Shown: positions 24,016 through 33,153 of the stretch, piece after piece
Position numbering within the stretch: the stretch's first letter is position 1
Layout of the letters: every line of letters starts with the position of its first letter
DNA from: Mesorhizobium sp. 131-2-1
GTDB taxonomy: Bacteria > Pseudomonadota > Alphaproteobacteria > Rhizobiales > Rhizobiaceae
Assembly (NCBI RefSeq): GCF_016756535.1
Contig: NZ_AP023247.1
Location: forward strand, 2,480,501-2,544,500
DNA: 64,000 nucleotides
Direction of reading: 5' to 3'
Program-made: the position numbers and the translations under genes
The notes under the pieces: generated by a model
Told to the model about the DNA's origin: nothing
Seen by the model: the letters and a program-made list of their open reading frames with translations, nothing else
The model's database searches: none

Positions 24016-27000
24016 GTGAACTTCTTGAACATTTCGAGTGTGTAGGGGTTCTCGACGCTGGCGGCCTTGAGTTCGAAATCGGCATACATGCCTTTCGTGC
24101 CGAGCCGCAGGCTGTAGACGTCGGTGAGCGAGGTGCCGTTGAACTTGCCGCCGCGCAGCATTCGCAGCCACGCCCAGCTGCCTGTCTCGTTGAGCATGAC
24201 CTCAGGCGAACCGTCGACCGGCTGGAAGGCGAGCGAGATCACGCCGGTGCCGTCCTTGCCGGGCCATGTCATCGGCTGCGGCCTGGTTGCGTTGTTGAAG
24301 TAGACGAGGTTCTGGCCGTCGAGATTGAGCGTCACGCGGGTCACGTTGGGTGACAGGTCCTTCGGCTCCAGCGTGAAGTTCATCACTGGGCCGGTGCCGC
24401 CGGGGAACAGGTCGTCGCGGATGTGCCTCGCCTGTTCGAACGCCGCCAGCGCCGACGGGTCGAGGCCGAAATCGGCGCGCCATTTCCATGGCTGGCTGGC
24501 GGTGTCGACATAGCTGATCAGGTGGTCGTTGATGAAGGCGTCGATCAGGCCGGACGGTCCGAACAGGCGGGCGAAGTCGCGGACATTGACGTCGACCGCG
24601 CTCTCGGGGCTGAACGGATAGCGGTTGTCGAGCGCCGCCTGGCAGAACGGCAGGATATCGGCGCGCCAGATGGCGTTGAGTTCGTTGGTGACGGCCTTTT
24701 GCGTCAGGCCGCTGGTGTCGCCGGCGATGCCGCCGAGCCAGTCGTCGATCGGGTCGGGCAGGATCTGCGCCTGCCTGGCGACAGCTCCGGTGAGTTCGGC
24801 GAGGCCGCCCTGCTTCTTGATGGCATCCTGGGGATCGGGGTTGGCGGTGACAGTCTGCAGCACATTGGAAAGCGCCGTCAGGGCCACCACCGCCGCGTCG
24901 AGCGCCGGCGGCTGGCCATCGACCTCGGCGATCGCGCCCTTCAGCCGCTTGAAGTGTTCGGCCACCAGGCTGCCGGTAAGGTCCACCTTGTCGGCGGAGC
25001 CCGCGCGCGGCAGCAGCTTTGCCCCGGTCTTGACGACCTTGCCAAGCTTGCCGAGCTTGCCGAGCAGTTTCGAGCCGCCCTTCGCCGCCGCCTTGTCGTC
25101 GGCCGGTGCTTCATCGGAGCGGGTGAGGTCCGTCTCCTGAACCACAGCCGTCAGCAGACGCTTCAGCGCGGAATCGGCGCTTGAAAGGTCCTTGAGGTTC
25201 TCGCTGGCGACATTGAGGTCGGTCAACGGCGCGAGCCTCATATCGCGCAGGAAGCTGTCCCATTGCGCGATGTAGTCGTCGTAGTAGAGCTTCAGGATGT
25301 CCTCGGACAGCGCCGAGACGGAGGTCTCGGAATTCTCCGAGCAACCGCCAGCGAACACCGCCCGATCCAGTGCCGCTTGGGCGGCGACGTCCTCGACCCG
25401 GTCGAGAATGGCATCGTGGAAGCCGGCATAGGTGAAGGCGCCGGCAACGCCGACGCGCAGCGTCTTGTCGGAGCGGCGGGCAAACACCTTGGCGCCGTTG
25501 GGGCCGGCGAAATTGGCCGGGATCCATTCCTTCACCGCGGCCACTTCCGGATCGGCCAGCAATTGCTTGTAGGCGCGCGCCGGCAACGAGATCGTGCAGA
25601 CCGTTTTAAGCGCCTCGGCGACCAGCTCCTTGTCCGGAGCGATGTAGCTGTCATCGACCGCCATGCGCCGGATCGCGGCCAACTGGTGCTCTTCCGCGTC
25701 CGGGCTCGGGAAAGGCGGCGCCGGCGCGAATTCCGGCAGGCTGTTGACCCACCAGTTCTGGGCGAAGTCGGTGTCCATCTGAGACAGGCCGGTCATCATG
25801 CGATAGGTCTTCAGCGCCCCCAGCATGAAGTCAGGGTCGCGGATCTGCCGCCACATGGTCGCCTCGAGCAGCGCGACCATGTGCGGCTCGAGCACGTTGC
25901 GCAGCGCGTGGTCGTAAGCGTCCGCCTGCGCGCGCATCAGTTCCGGCGAGGCCGACGGTCCCAGGAGGTCATGCGGCGCGTCCGGCGGCGCGGTTCGCGC
26001 ATTCGTGACTTCGTCCATGGCGGCCAGCGCGCCATCGATGGCCGGCTGCTCCACCGACGCCGGGGCGGCGGTGACAGCGGTCAGCGGGTCCTGCAGCGCC
26101 TCGAACTGGCCAGCCTGCGCGGCGATCGCATTGCGGTTGTCGTAGTAGGACCAGGTGAACAGGCCGGCGGCCAGCAAGGCCGCCGCCGCGCATGCGGTGG
26201 CCGCGCCACGCCAGATCCAGGCGCGGCGGCGTTGCGCCAGCGGGTCGAACGTACCGAGCCCGGCTTCCTTGAAGATGACCTCAGTCAGCAGGTTCCTCAG
26301 GAAGAAGCTGCGCTTTTCGACGCGTGGCGCCGGCATGGCGCGGCGCGGAGGCAGCCCGAACGATGAGGAAAGGGCTGCAGTCAACCGGTCGATGGGCGCC
26401 CCTTCCTGCGTCGCCGACGTCAGATAAAGGCCGCGCAGCCAGGCGGCCTCTTCGTAGCGGCTTTCGCCGAACATCGCCTCGATCAGCACCTGGATCGGCT
26501 CGGAAAGGCTTGCGAGCTGGGCGGGGAAGCGGAAGATCTCGGCGCGTGCGGCGAGCTTGTCTTCGTCCTCCAGGCGCGGCACCAGGCGCCGCTCGAGCTC
26601 GGTCGCCAGCGTGGTGATTTCGCGCTCGACGGTCTTGGCGTCGACGCGCGCATCGAGCGGGAAGGTCGTCCCCCACACCTGTTCGCGCGATGCCGTCGAC
26701 AGGCCGCCGAAGAATGCCTCGAAGCCCTTGATCAGATCGGCCTTGGTCAGCATCAGGTAGACCGGAAGGCGGATTTCGAGCCGGTCGTTGAGTTCGGCCA
26801 GCCGGCGGCGGATCTTGCGGCCATGCGCCTTGATGGCTTCGTCGCCCTCCGAAAGCGTGTCGATCGAAAGCGCGACGATCACGCCGTTGAGGGCGCGGCG
26901 GCCCCGATGCTTCTTCAGAAGGTCGAGGAAGCCCAGCCATTCCGCCGCGTCGACGTCAGGCTGGCTCTCCTGCTGGACATAGCGGCCGGCGGTGTCGATC

Positions 27001-27533
27001 AGCACTGCGTTCTCGGAGAAGAACCAGTCGCAGTTGCGGGTGCCGCCAACGCCCTGCAGGTCGTCGGTGAGATCGATGGGAAAATTCAGCCCGGACTGCC
27101 GCAAGGCTGTGGTCTTGCCGGTGGCCGGCGGCCCGACGATCACGTACCAAGGCATCTCGCGCAGGAACTTGCGCCCGCCGAGCTTGCGGCGCTTCAACTC
27201 GGCCATCACCTCGCCGAATTTCGCGCCGACGGCGGCGACGTTCTCCTCGCCTGGGGTAAGCTGCTTCTCCGCCGCTGGCGCCGCGATCTCGGCGACGAAC
27301 ATGCGGTTGGCGCGGATCGCGCGGCGCTGGGCGAGGATCAGCCAGATCAGCCACAGGATGATCAGCCCCGCGATCATGGCGATGCGCACATTGTCGGAAT
27401 CGAACGGTGAATAGGGGCCAACCTGGACGATCGGGCCGAAGATCCAGATGACCAGCGACAGTAGCGCGATGCCGATCAGCGTCCAGAGGAAGCGCGAGGT
27501 GAGCACGGCCCAGAGGAAGCGAAAGATGAACAT
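23997..27533 (-). CDS. tssM: TssM/IcmF membrane-complex protein, second copy (core operon)
   Basis: A 1178-residue IcmF-family protein. Two N-terminal helices (about 15-33 and 51-68) and a cytoplasmic domain with Walker A GPPATGKT (134-141) and DTAGRY are followed by a third helix (about 435-455) and a long periplasmic region ending in a beta-rich domain (GSWAWLRMLRGG). It sits in the complete core operon, 1 base after tssL copy 2. Sequence similarity to the first TssM is evident in the NTPase part (MPWYVIVGPP versus IPWYVIIGPP) but low in the periplasmic part. Having tssJ and tssK in the same operon, this is the likely partner of the secretion machine proper. Confidence 0.93.
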   Translation of the reverse strand: MFIFRFLWAVLTSRFLWTLIGIALLSLVIWIFGPIVQVGPYSPFDSDNVRIAMIAGLIILWLIWLILAQRRAIRANRMFVAEIAAPAAEKQLTPGEENVAAVGAKFGEVMAELKRRKLGGRKFLREMPWYVIVGPPATGKTTALRQSGLNFPIDLTDDLQGVGGTRNCDWFFSENAVLIDTAGRYVQQESQPDVDAAEWLGFLDLLKKHRGRRALNGVIVALSIDTLSEGDEAIKAHGRKIRRRLAELNDRLEIRLPVYLMLTKADLIKGFEAFFGGLSTASREQVWGTTFPLDARVDAKTVEREITTLATELERRLVPRLEDEDKLAARAEIFRFPAQLASLSEPIQVLIEAMFGESRYEEAAWLRGLYLTSATQEGAPIDRLTAALSSSFGLPPRRAMPAPRVEKRSFFLRNLLTEVIFKEAGLGTFDPLAQRRRAWIWRGAATACAAAALLAAGLFTWSYYDNRNAIAAQAGQFEALQDPLTAVTAAPASVEQPAIDGALAAMDEVTNARTAPPDAPHDLLGPSASPELMRAQADAYDHALRNVLEPHMVALLEATMWRQIRDPDFMLGALKTYRMMTGLSQMDTDFAQNWWVNSLPEFAPAPPFPSPDAEEHQLAAIRRMAVDDSYIAPDKELVAEALKTVCTISLPARAYKQLLADPEVAAVKEWIPANFAGPNGAKVFARRSDKTLRVGVAGAFTYAGFHDAILDRVEDVAAQAALDRAVFAGGCSENSETSVSALSEDILKLYYDDYIAQWDSFLRDMRLAPLTDLNVASENLKDLSSADSALKRLLTAVVQETDLTRSDEAPADDKAAAKGGSKLLGKLGKLGKVVKTGAKLLPRAGSADKVDLTGSLVAEHFKRLKGAIAEVDGQPPALDAAVVALTALSNVLQTVTANPDPQDAIKKQGGLAELTGAVARQAQILPDPIDDWLGGIAGDTSGLTQKAVTNELNAIWRADILPFCQAALDNRYPFSPESAVDVNVRDFARLFGPSGLIDAFINDHLISYVDTASQPWKWRADFGLDPSALAAFEQARHIRDDLFPGGTGPVMNFTLEPKDLSPNVTRVTLNLDGQNLVYFNNATRPQPMTWPGKDGTGVISLAFQPVDGSPEVMLNETGSWAWLRMLRGGKFNGTSLTDVYSLRLGTKGMYADFELKAASVENPYTLEMFKKFTCPPQI

Positions 27534-27534
27534 C

Positions 27535-28866
27535 TCAGAGCCTCTTCTCGACCAGTACCTCTACGCGCCGGTTGAGCGCCCGGCCCTCGCGTGTCGAGTT
27601 GTCGGCCACCGGATCGGTCTCCGCGCGCCCTTCGGAATGGATGCGCTCCTGCGGCACGCCGGCCCGTACCAGCAAGTTGGCTATGGTCTCGGCCCGCGCT
27701 TCCGAGAGCCGCTGGTTGCTCGACAGCGGGTTCGATCTTTGCAGACGCACGTTGTCGGTGTGGCCGACGACGGTGATGTCTCCGATCAGCTCCTGGTTGG
27801 CGAGAATGACCTTGGCGATGGATTCGACCAGCGGCTCATAGCCTTCGGTCAGCGTCGGCCGTGACGACTGGAACAGTTCGGGGTTGGAGGCCTGGATGAC
27901 CAGCTTGGCGAGCGACACGCTCTCGGTGCCGCTCAGTGCCCCCTTGAGGTCGTCAGGCGCTTCGGCCTTGAATTCCGGCAGCAGCGCGAAATCGACTGGT
28001 TCCGGCGCAGGCGGCTCCGGCGCGTCGACCTTTGGCGCGGCGCGCGTGATGTCGGCGCGTTCAGGCGGCGGCAGCGCGCGGACGAGCGCCGAGAGTTCCA
28101 CCGCCTGGCTGCTCAGTCCCATCGAGAGCCCGATATGGACCAGGGTGGCGATCACCGCCGCGGCGAGCGCCATCACCCAGATCGGCACGATGAAGCGCTG
28201 CGGCTCGTCCGAGGCATTCACGCCTTTCCAGTTCGGCGACAGCGGCGCGCCCTCGGCGTCGGCATCGCGCAGGAAGCGCGCCGCCGCCACGCGAACGGCG
28301 TTGAGCGAACGGTCGCCGGAGCGGCCCGGCACACGGTATTTGCCGCGGAAGCCGAGTGCCAGGCACTGGTATTGCAGCTCCAGCAATTCGCGATCCCGGT
28401 TCGGGTGCCGTTCCAGTTCGTCGAGACGCGTGAAGAACTGCGTGCCGGCATCGACGTCGCCGCGCAGCATGACCACCAGCGGCTGACGCGGCCACACGCT
28501 GGCGCCGCCCCATGGCGTGTTGAGCGCGAGGTCGTCGAGCAGCGCGGCTACCGCCCAGGCCGCCTGATCCGCCCGCTCCAGCGAGGAGCCGGTCTGCATG
28601 GCGGTGTCGCGTGCCCGGACCAGTTCCTCGAGCAGGCGCGTGCGCAAGGTTTCCGGGTTCTCCGGCGCCAGGGCGCTTTCGAGCTCGGGCGCGAATTCGA
28701 GCAGCGGCGCAAAGGCGTTGATGAGCGCATTGGGATGGGCGCGCGAGCGCTTGACCGGCGCACCCGTCAGCATCGGCGTCATCGGCCGCGGCATCTGGGC
28801 GCCGGTCAGCCTGATGCGCGTGCGTTCGCGATCCTCCGACAGTCCGAAAGGATCATCCCGGCTCAT
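27535..28866 (-). CDS. tssL: TssL/DotU with C-terminal OmpA domain, second copy (core operon)
   Basis: A 443-residue protein. An N-terminal basic stretch precedes the DotU domain (about 45-200; NALINAFAPLLEFA, LLDDLALNTPWG). One membrane helix follows at about 227-250, then a C-terminal OmpA-like domain (about 315-443) with VVGHTDN and NRRVEVLV. It lies 4 bases after tssK and 1 base before tssM, so the three are translated together. The OmpA domain would anchor the complex to peptidoglycan without a separate TagL. Confidence 0.93.
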   Translation of the reverse strand: MSRDDPFGLSEDRERTRIRLTGAQMPRPMTPMLTGAPVKRSRAHPNALINAFAPLLEFAPELESALAPENPETLRTRLLEELVRARDTAMQTGSSLERADQAAWAVAALLDDLALNTPWGGASVWPRQPLVVMLRGDVDAGTQFFTRLDELERHPNRDRELLELQYQCLALGFRGKYRVPGRSGDRSLNAVRVAAARFLRDADAEGAPLSPNWKGVNASDEPQRFIVPIWVMALAAAVIATLVHIGLSMGLSSQAVELSALVRALPPPERADITRAAPKVDAPEPPAPEPVDFALLPEFKAEAPDDLKGALSGTESVSLAKLVIQASNPELFQSSRPTLTEGYEPLVESIAKVILANQELIGDITVVGHTDNVRLQRSNPLSSNQRLSEARAETIANLLVRAGVPQERIHSEGRAETDPVADNSTREGRALNRRVEVLVEKRL

Positions 28867-28870
28867 GATC

Positions 28871-30205
28871 TCACCTGTTCACCGAATAGCAGTCGACTTG
28901 CGGCTCGCTCGGCAAGACACCGGAAACGCCGATGACGAAACCGGGGGCGTCGAGCAGCGAGGCCCAGTGCTCGCTCTTCTGATCGAGCTCGAGGCACAGC
29001 CGGTCGCCGTCGTAGGGGATTTCGCGCGGCTGCGAATGGAGCGGCTTCAGCGGGATGCCGGGCAGGCGTGATTTCCACAGGCCTTCGAACTGGTCGGCCG
29101 AGCCGACCGTCGCCTGGTTGACGAAGATCTTGCGCAGCGCATCTTCCGACAACTCGGACCCGACCCGGATGACGATGCGGCTCGCCACCAGCAGCTTCGG
29201 GTTGTCGATGCGTATCTTCCAGACGTTGGTCGAGTGTCGCATGACAGGCAGGGCGCGCGACTTGGGCTCGATGTAACGCAAGCTCAGGATGAGCGAGCGC
29301 AAGGCATCGGCCAGCGCCGTATAGGCGGGGCCGGGAGCCATGTGGTCATAGGCCGGCAACTCGCCCAGCCGTCGCGAGCTGGAGCCGTAGGTCGCCATTT
29401 CGCCGGCGAGGCCGGCAAGCTCGAGGTAGAGCTCGGCCGGGTGAAAGACGTCCTGCGCCAGCATATGCGCCAGCCGTGGGCGCGCCGCGTTGGCAAGGTG
29501 GAGCATCAAGAGGTCTTCGACGCTGCGCCCTGGTCCGCCCATCACCATCTTGCCATGCGCCTCGGCGATCTGGTCGAGGCCGGTGACGACTTCCAGAAGC
29601 AATTGCCGGTACCAGGCCACCGCACCCGTGATCAGTGTCGGCGGCAGGAACGTTTCGTCCAGCGAGACGCCGCCATCGGCCCGCACGCCTTTGACATCGG
29701 CCACGGGCAGGGCGGTGTAGCCGCCAACCGACTTGCCCGGCGCAAGCAACAGCGCCTGGGGCCGGGCGATCTCGATTTCCTCGGGGTCCGCCCCCCCTTG
29801 CACTGCGTCACGGACCGAAACGATCCGGCCGTGATAGCGCGCGCCTGTGGATGCGGCGTGCGCCGGATCGAAGCCGACGCCTCCTGGTGGTTCGAGCGGC
29901 AGCGCGACCAGCACCGGCCCGGCGCCGGTGTCGGCGGTGACCGGCAAGGGGCGCGGCGCGTCCATCATCTCGGGAATGGAGAAGGGGGTTCCATCGGGGA
30001 AGATGCCCCGCGCCGACACAATGCCGATCTGGCCGGCGTCGAGCAACGACTGGTCCAGGGTGAGCTGCTGGAAGCCGAACGTGTGGAGCTGCCCGGCCTG
30101 CAAGGCGCCGCGAACGGTCGCCTCGAAGAACCGGTCCTGCTGCTGGAAATGCTGGGTCCTGAGAAACAGGCCCTCGGACCATAGCACCCTGTTTGCATCG
30201 CTCAT
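28871..30205 (-). CDS. tssK: TssK baseplate-to-membrane adaptor
   Basis: A 444-residue protein with the typical TssK start (NRVLWSEGLFLRTQHFQQQDRF) and length. The interior has EIEIARPQALLLAPGKS and the C-terminus LDQKSEHW, both characteristic of the VasE/ImpJ family. It is cytoplasmic, trimeric in known systems, and connects TssFGE wedges to TssL and TssM. There is only one tssK in the window although tssL and tssM are duplicated, so any second membrane complex would have to share it or work without it. Confidence 0.95.
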   Translation of the reverse strand: MSDANRVLWSEGLFLRTQHFQQQDRFFEATVRGALQAGQLHTFGFQQLTLDQSLLDAGQIGIVSARGIFPDGTPFSIPEMMDAPRPLPVTADTGAGPVLVALPLEPPGGVGFDPAHAASTGARYHGRIVSVRDAVQGGADPEEIEIARPQALLLAPGKSVGGYTALPVADVKGVRADGGVSLDETFLPPTLITGAVAWYRQLLLEVVTGLDQIAEAHGKMVMGGPGRSVEDLLMLHLANAARPRLAHMLAQDVFHPAELYLELAGLAGEMATYGSSSRRLGELPAYDHMAPGPAYTALADALRSLILSLRYIEPKSRALPVMRHSTNVWKIRIDNPKLLVASRIVIRVGSELSEDALRKIFVNQATVGSADQFEGLWKSRLPGIPLKPLHSQPREIPYDGDRLCLELDQKSEHWASLLDAPGFVIGVSGVLPSEPQVDCYSVNR

Positions 30206-30244
30206 GCCGTTACTCTCTGCACGGAGCCACTTCCTGTCAGGCCG

Positions 30245-30697
30245 CTAGGCGGAGATACCACCGCTGCCGAGCGTGACGTTGATGGTCAACTTGGACCCAG
30301 GCGAGACCGACTTGGTCGTGCGCCAGTTCCTCCCGCCAGGTTCGCGGATCAGCGCGACGAAGCCGAGCGCCGTTGCGTTCGGTTCGACCGTGATGGTCTT
30401 GGCCGCGGTCTTTCCCGGCGCGACCGAGATCGTGTCGGATCCGATCAGGTCGGCCCCGAGCGCGGACCCCGCATCGCCCTGCAGCGCGAAATAGTCGGCC
30501 GAATTGAACTTGCCGGTGCTGCTCAGCCGCATCACCAGGACCGTCACCGGTCGGTCTCCGCCGCCCGGCCCCGGGTTCATGCCGGCGCCGCCGCTCACAT
30601 TGACGGTGACCACCGATGGTTTCGGCGGGCCGCTCTGGCAGGCCGAAACCAGCCCCGTGGCACCAAGGGCAATGATGAATTCGCGTCGATCGATCAT
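30245..30697 (-). CDS. tssJ: TssJ outer-membrane lipoprotein
   Basis: A 150-residue protein with a signal peptide ending in lipobox LVSAC (Cys20). The N-terminus DRREFIIALG contains Arg-Arg-x-Phe before the hydrophobic core, resembling a twin-arginine signal, which is unusual for TssJ. The mature part is a small beta-sandwich (VTVLVMRL near 50, terminal LTINVTLG). TssJ binds the periplasmic end of TssM and anchors it to the outer membrane. It sits 39 bases before tssK and 3 bases after the tagH stop. This is the only TssJ in the window. Confidence 0.85.
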   Translation of the reverse strand: MIDRREFIIALGATGLVSACQSGPPKPSVVTVNVSGGAGMNPGPGGGDRPVTVLVMRLSSTGKFNSADYFALQGDAGSALGADLIGSDTISVAPGKTAAKTITVEPNATALGFVALIREPGGRNWRTTKSVSPGSKLTINVTLGSGGISA

Positions 30698-30700
30698 GTC

Positions 30701-32089
30701 TCACTCCTCCTCATATGCATCCCTAAAATCAGCGCCGACTTCGCCAAGGAAGGTCTTTTCCGCGCTCTCGGCGATATCACGATGACGTTTCTGGTAGAGC
30801 TCCCACAGCTTGGCGCCGCGCCCGCCCGAAAGCAGCGTGCCGATCGCGGAATTCGATTTCAGCTCTTCCTCGATCGCCGCCGGGTCGAAGCGGTCGACCA
30901 TCTGGCGAAGCGCTGCCTGCACGCCGCGCCAGGCGCGCACGTGATGCTGCGCCAGATCGCGGATCGCGTCCGAGATCGCCGCCTCGCCGTCAAGAAATCC
31001 CGGGCTGCGTTCCGCGATGATGGTCACAATGGCGTCGTCGACCGTCGGCAGGAACTTGAGCGGATTGACCTCGGAGGCGCCAACCATCGTCTGGGCGACG
31101 CGCGCGTTTCCCTTTTCCTCCGAGCGCTTGCGCAGAAGCTGCATCAAACCTTCCATCATCAGCCGGTACTCGCGGCCGAACTTCTCCATTTCGGCGATCG
31201 CGTCGCGGCCGGGGAAATCGGCTTCCTCGACCCCCATGCCGCGCAGGAATGCGGTTCGAAGCGCCGAGTCCGACTGTGACGGCGTCGCTGCTGGCGCGCG
31301 GGCCGGCCTCGAGCCGGCAGTCGCACGCGGCGGGGGAGGGGGCTCGGCTGCCTGCACCGGCGAATCCCATGGATTTGTCGGCTGTGGTCTTTCGGCGGCG
31401 CGTTCGCGCTGGGCCGCCGGCCAATCGCCATTTGCCGGACCGGAGGGCGCCGCCGGTCCGAAGCCGAAATCGTCTCGGATGGGCGACGGCTTTGCCGGAA
31501 CGGGTTCGGCCATGCCGTTGAGGGATGACACCGGATCGAGGCTGAACGGGTCGTCGAAGGCTTGAGAGCTGCCCTGGTTTGCGTTGGCACGTTCGAACGC
31601 CCCCGGCAGCGGCTGCTCGAACGGGTTCGGCAGCTCGGCCGGGCGCGGCCGTCGCGGCTCTTCTTCGGCCCTGGCCGAAAAGAAGTCGTCGTTGCCGATG
31701 CTCACCGGCGCGCGAGACGCCGGCGGCGACCGTTCGGCGACAGGCTGGCTGGTCGCCGGCTGCTGCATGGCCGGCGCCTGCAGGTCGACATAGAGTATGT
31801 AGTCGCCCAGCCTCAGCCGCATGCCGCTTTGCAGGCGTGCCGACCTGCCGGCGCCTAGCGGGCTGTCGGAATCGTTTATGAACAGTCCGCTGCTCGACGT
31901 GTCGGTTACGAAATAGCCATCCTGCCCGCCGGTGATCTTGCAATGGGCGCGCGAGACGAACATGTCCGGATCGTCGATCTGCCAGCCGGCGTCGGCGCTG
32001 CGGCCGATCACCAGCTCGCCCTCGTCCAGTCGGGTCTGCCTTACCGCCTGGGTGCGTGGCCCTTGCTCCAGCGTCAGCAGCAGACTCAT
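30701..32089 (-). CDS. tagH: FHA-domain protein TagH, second copy (core operon)
   Basis: A 462-residue protein. ATG at 32089 overlaps the tssG stop as ATGA; a frame-opening codon at 32119 lies within tssG. The N-terminal FHA domain (about 20-90) has LVIGRS, SRAHCKI and TSSSGLFIND. A long Pro/Ala-rich linker (about 115-260) follows, then the C-terminal TagH domain (about 265-455; EVNPLKFLPTVDD, KLWELYQKRH). FHA proteins dock phosphothreonine on the T6SS membrane complex. The linker is longer than in the first copy, and the FHA motif has TSSSG where copy 1 has SRNG. Confidence 0.9.
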   Translation of the reverse strand: MSLLLTLEQGPRTQAVRQTRLDEGELVIGRSADAGWQIDDPDMFVSRAHCKITGGQDGYFVTDTSSSGLFINDSDSPLGAGRSARLQSGMRLRLGDYILYVDLQAPAMQQPATSQPVAERSPPASRAPVSIGNDDFFSARAEEEPRRPRPAELPNPFEQPLPGAFERANANQGSSQAFDDPFSLDPVSSLNGMAEPVPAKPSPIRDDFGFGPAAPSGPANGDWPAAQRERAAERPQPTNPWDSPVQAAEPPPPPRATAGSRPARAPAATPSQSDSALRTAFLRGMGVEEADFPGRDAIAEMEKFGREYRLMMEGLMQLLRKRSEEKGNARVAQTMVGASEVNPLKFLPTVDDAIVTIIAERSPGFLDGEAAISDAIRDLAQHHVRAWRGVQAALRQMVDRFDPAAIEEELKSNSAIGTLLSGGRGAKLWELYQKRHRDIAESAEKTFLGEVGADFRDAYEEE

Positions 32090-33153
32090 GCCGCGACCTC
32101 CGCTATCTCCGGCCGCCATCCGACGATCGTGCGCAGCCGCAGATCGTCAGCATCCCCCCTTTCGGCGGGCCGCGCAAGCCAGGCGGTCCGGCCAAGCTGG
32201 ACGGTTCCGACGCGAGGCGGCGGCACGGCCTCGCGAGCGAGCACGATGCGAAGGTCGACGTCTAGCGTTTCCCCGATCATGTCGCGAACCGCGTGCTTGA
32301 ACAGCGCCAGCCGCCCGCTGCCCGGCAGGAACGACTTGAAGTCCTCAAAACCGAGGGGGCCGACGCGAAGCTCGATCCTGCTCTGGCGGTTGAAAACGCG
32401 CGGACCGATCGTCGCCCCGCGGCCGAGGGCCGCGTAGGCCTTGGCCAGGCGGCTCTGCAGCGCGGCCGGCACCGATATCCAGGCGGCGATGAACTCCTTT
32501 ACCTGCACCGGCACCCTGAAGGCTTCGGCAAGATACAGGGTGAGCCGTTCCGGACCGTCGACCTGGCTGGCAAGCGAAGCGGCCTGGCGCAGCTTGACGG
32601 TGTCGAGTTCGGGGTCCTGGGTGCCGGGAAGGCCAATACCGGCCATCGCCTCGAGCATTGCGCGGACGCGGCCGCCGACCGCGCGTTCGACCTGCACTCC
32701 CGGGTGCGCATCCGCCCAGGCCCGGTAATACAGGGCAATCATGCGATGCTGGAGGATGTTGACGAAGTCCACAAAGGTCGTGTCGCTGGTCTGCCTGGCT
32801 TCGGCGCCGGTGAACCAGCGCTGCGACAGGCGATCGAGCACCCAGCGCGTCATGTGCAGCGGCAGAGGGCCTTCAGGTCCCATCAGGCCGAGATTGGCGA
32901 TAGTGACCCGCGCCGGCGCGTTGTCGGTCGCTTCGCGGAACTCCGTCACATCCCTGGCCGAGAAACTCAGGCGCACATGCTGTCCGAGCCTTGCCGGCTC
33001 GCGATCCAACCGGCCGGAATGGCCGAACAGGCCGCCCCTGCGTTCGAGCCGGCGCAGCAACTCGAAGAAGTCGAACGCTTGGGACAAGCCCTCGGCCCGG
33101 TCCTGTCCGATGCTGTCTAGATCAGGTAGCGATTGCCGGGCGTCATCGGCCAT
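32086..33153 (-). CDS. tssG: TssG baseplate protein
   Basis: A 355-residue protein of the TssG/ImpH family. The ATG at 33153 has GGAGG seven bases upstream and overlaps the 3' end of tssF by 37 bases. Conserved elements are FDFFELLRRLERR near the N-terminus, VTIANLGLMGPEGPLPLHMT in the middle and RVFNRQSRIELRVGPL towards the end. TssG forms baseplate wedges with TssF, TssE and TssK. Gene order tssE-tssF-tssG-tagH is the usual one. Confidence 0.93.
   Translation of the reverse strand: MADDARQSLPDLDSIGQDRAEGLSQAFDFFELLRRLERRGGLFGHSGRLDREPARLGQHVRLSFSARDVTEFREATDNAPARVTIANLGLMGPEGPLPLHMTRWVLDRLSQRWFTGAEARQTSDTTFVDFVNILQHRMIALYYRAWADAHPGVQVERAVGGRVRAMLEAMAGIGLPGTQDPELDTVKLRQAASLASQVDGPERLTLYLAEAFRVPVQVKEFIAAWISVPAALQSRLAKAYAALGRGATIGPRVFNRQSRIELRVGPLGFEDFKSFLPGSGRLALFKHAVRDMIGETLDVDLRIVLAREAVPPPRVGTVQLGRTAWLARPAERGDADDLRLRTIVGWRPEIAEVAA

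Noticed and set aside
9614..32119. Two complete T6SS clusters in one window
   Set aside because: TssA, TssB, TssC, Hcp, TssE, TssF, TssG, TssJ, TssK, TssH and VgrG are each found once. Only TagH, TssL and TssM are doubled.
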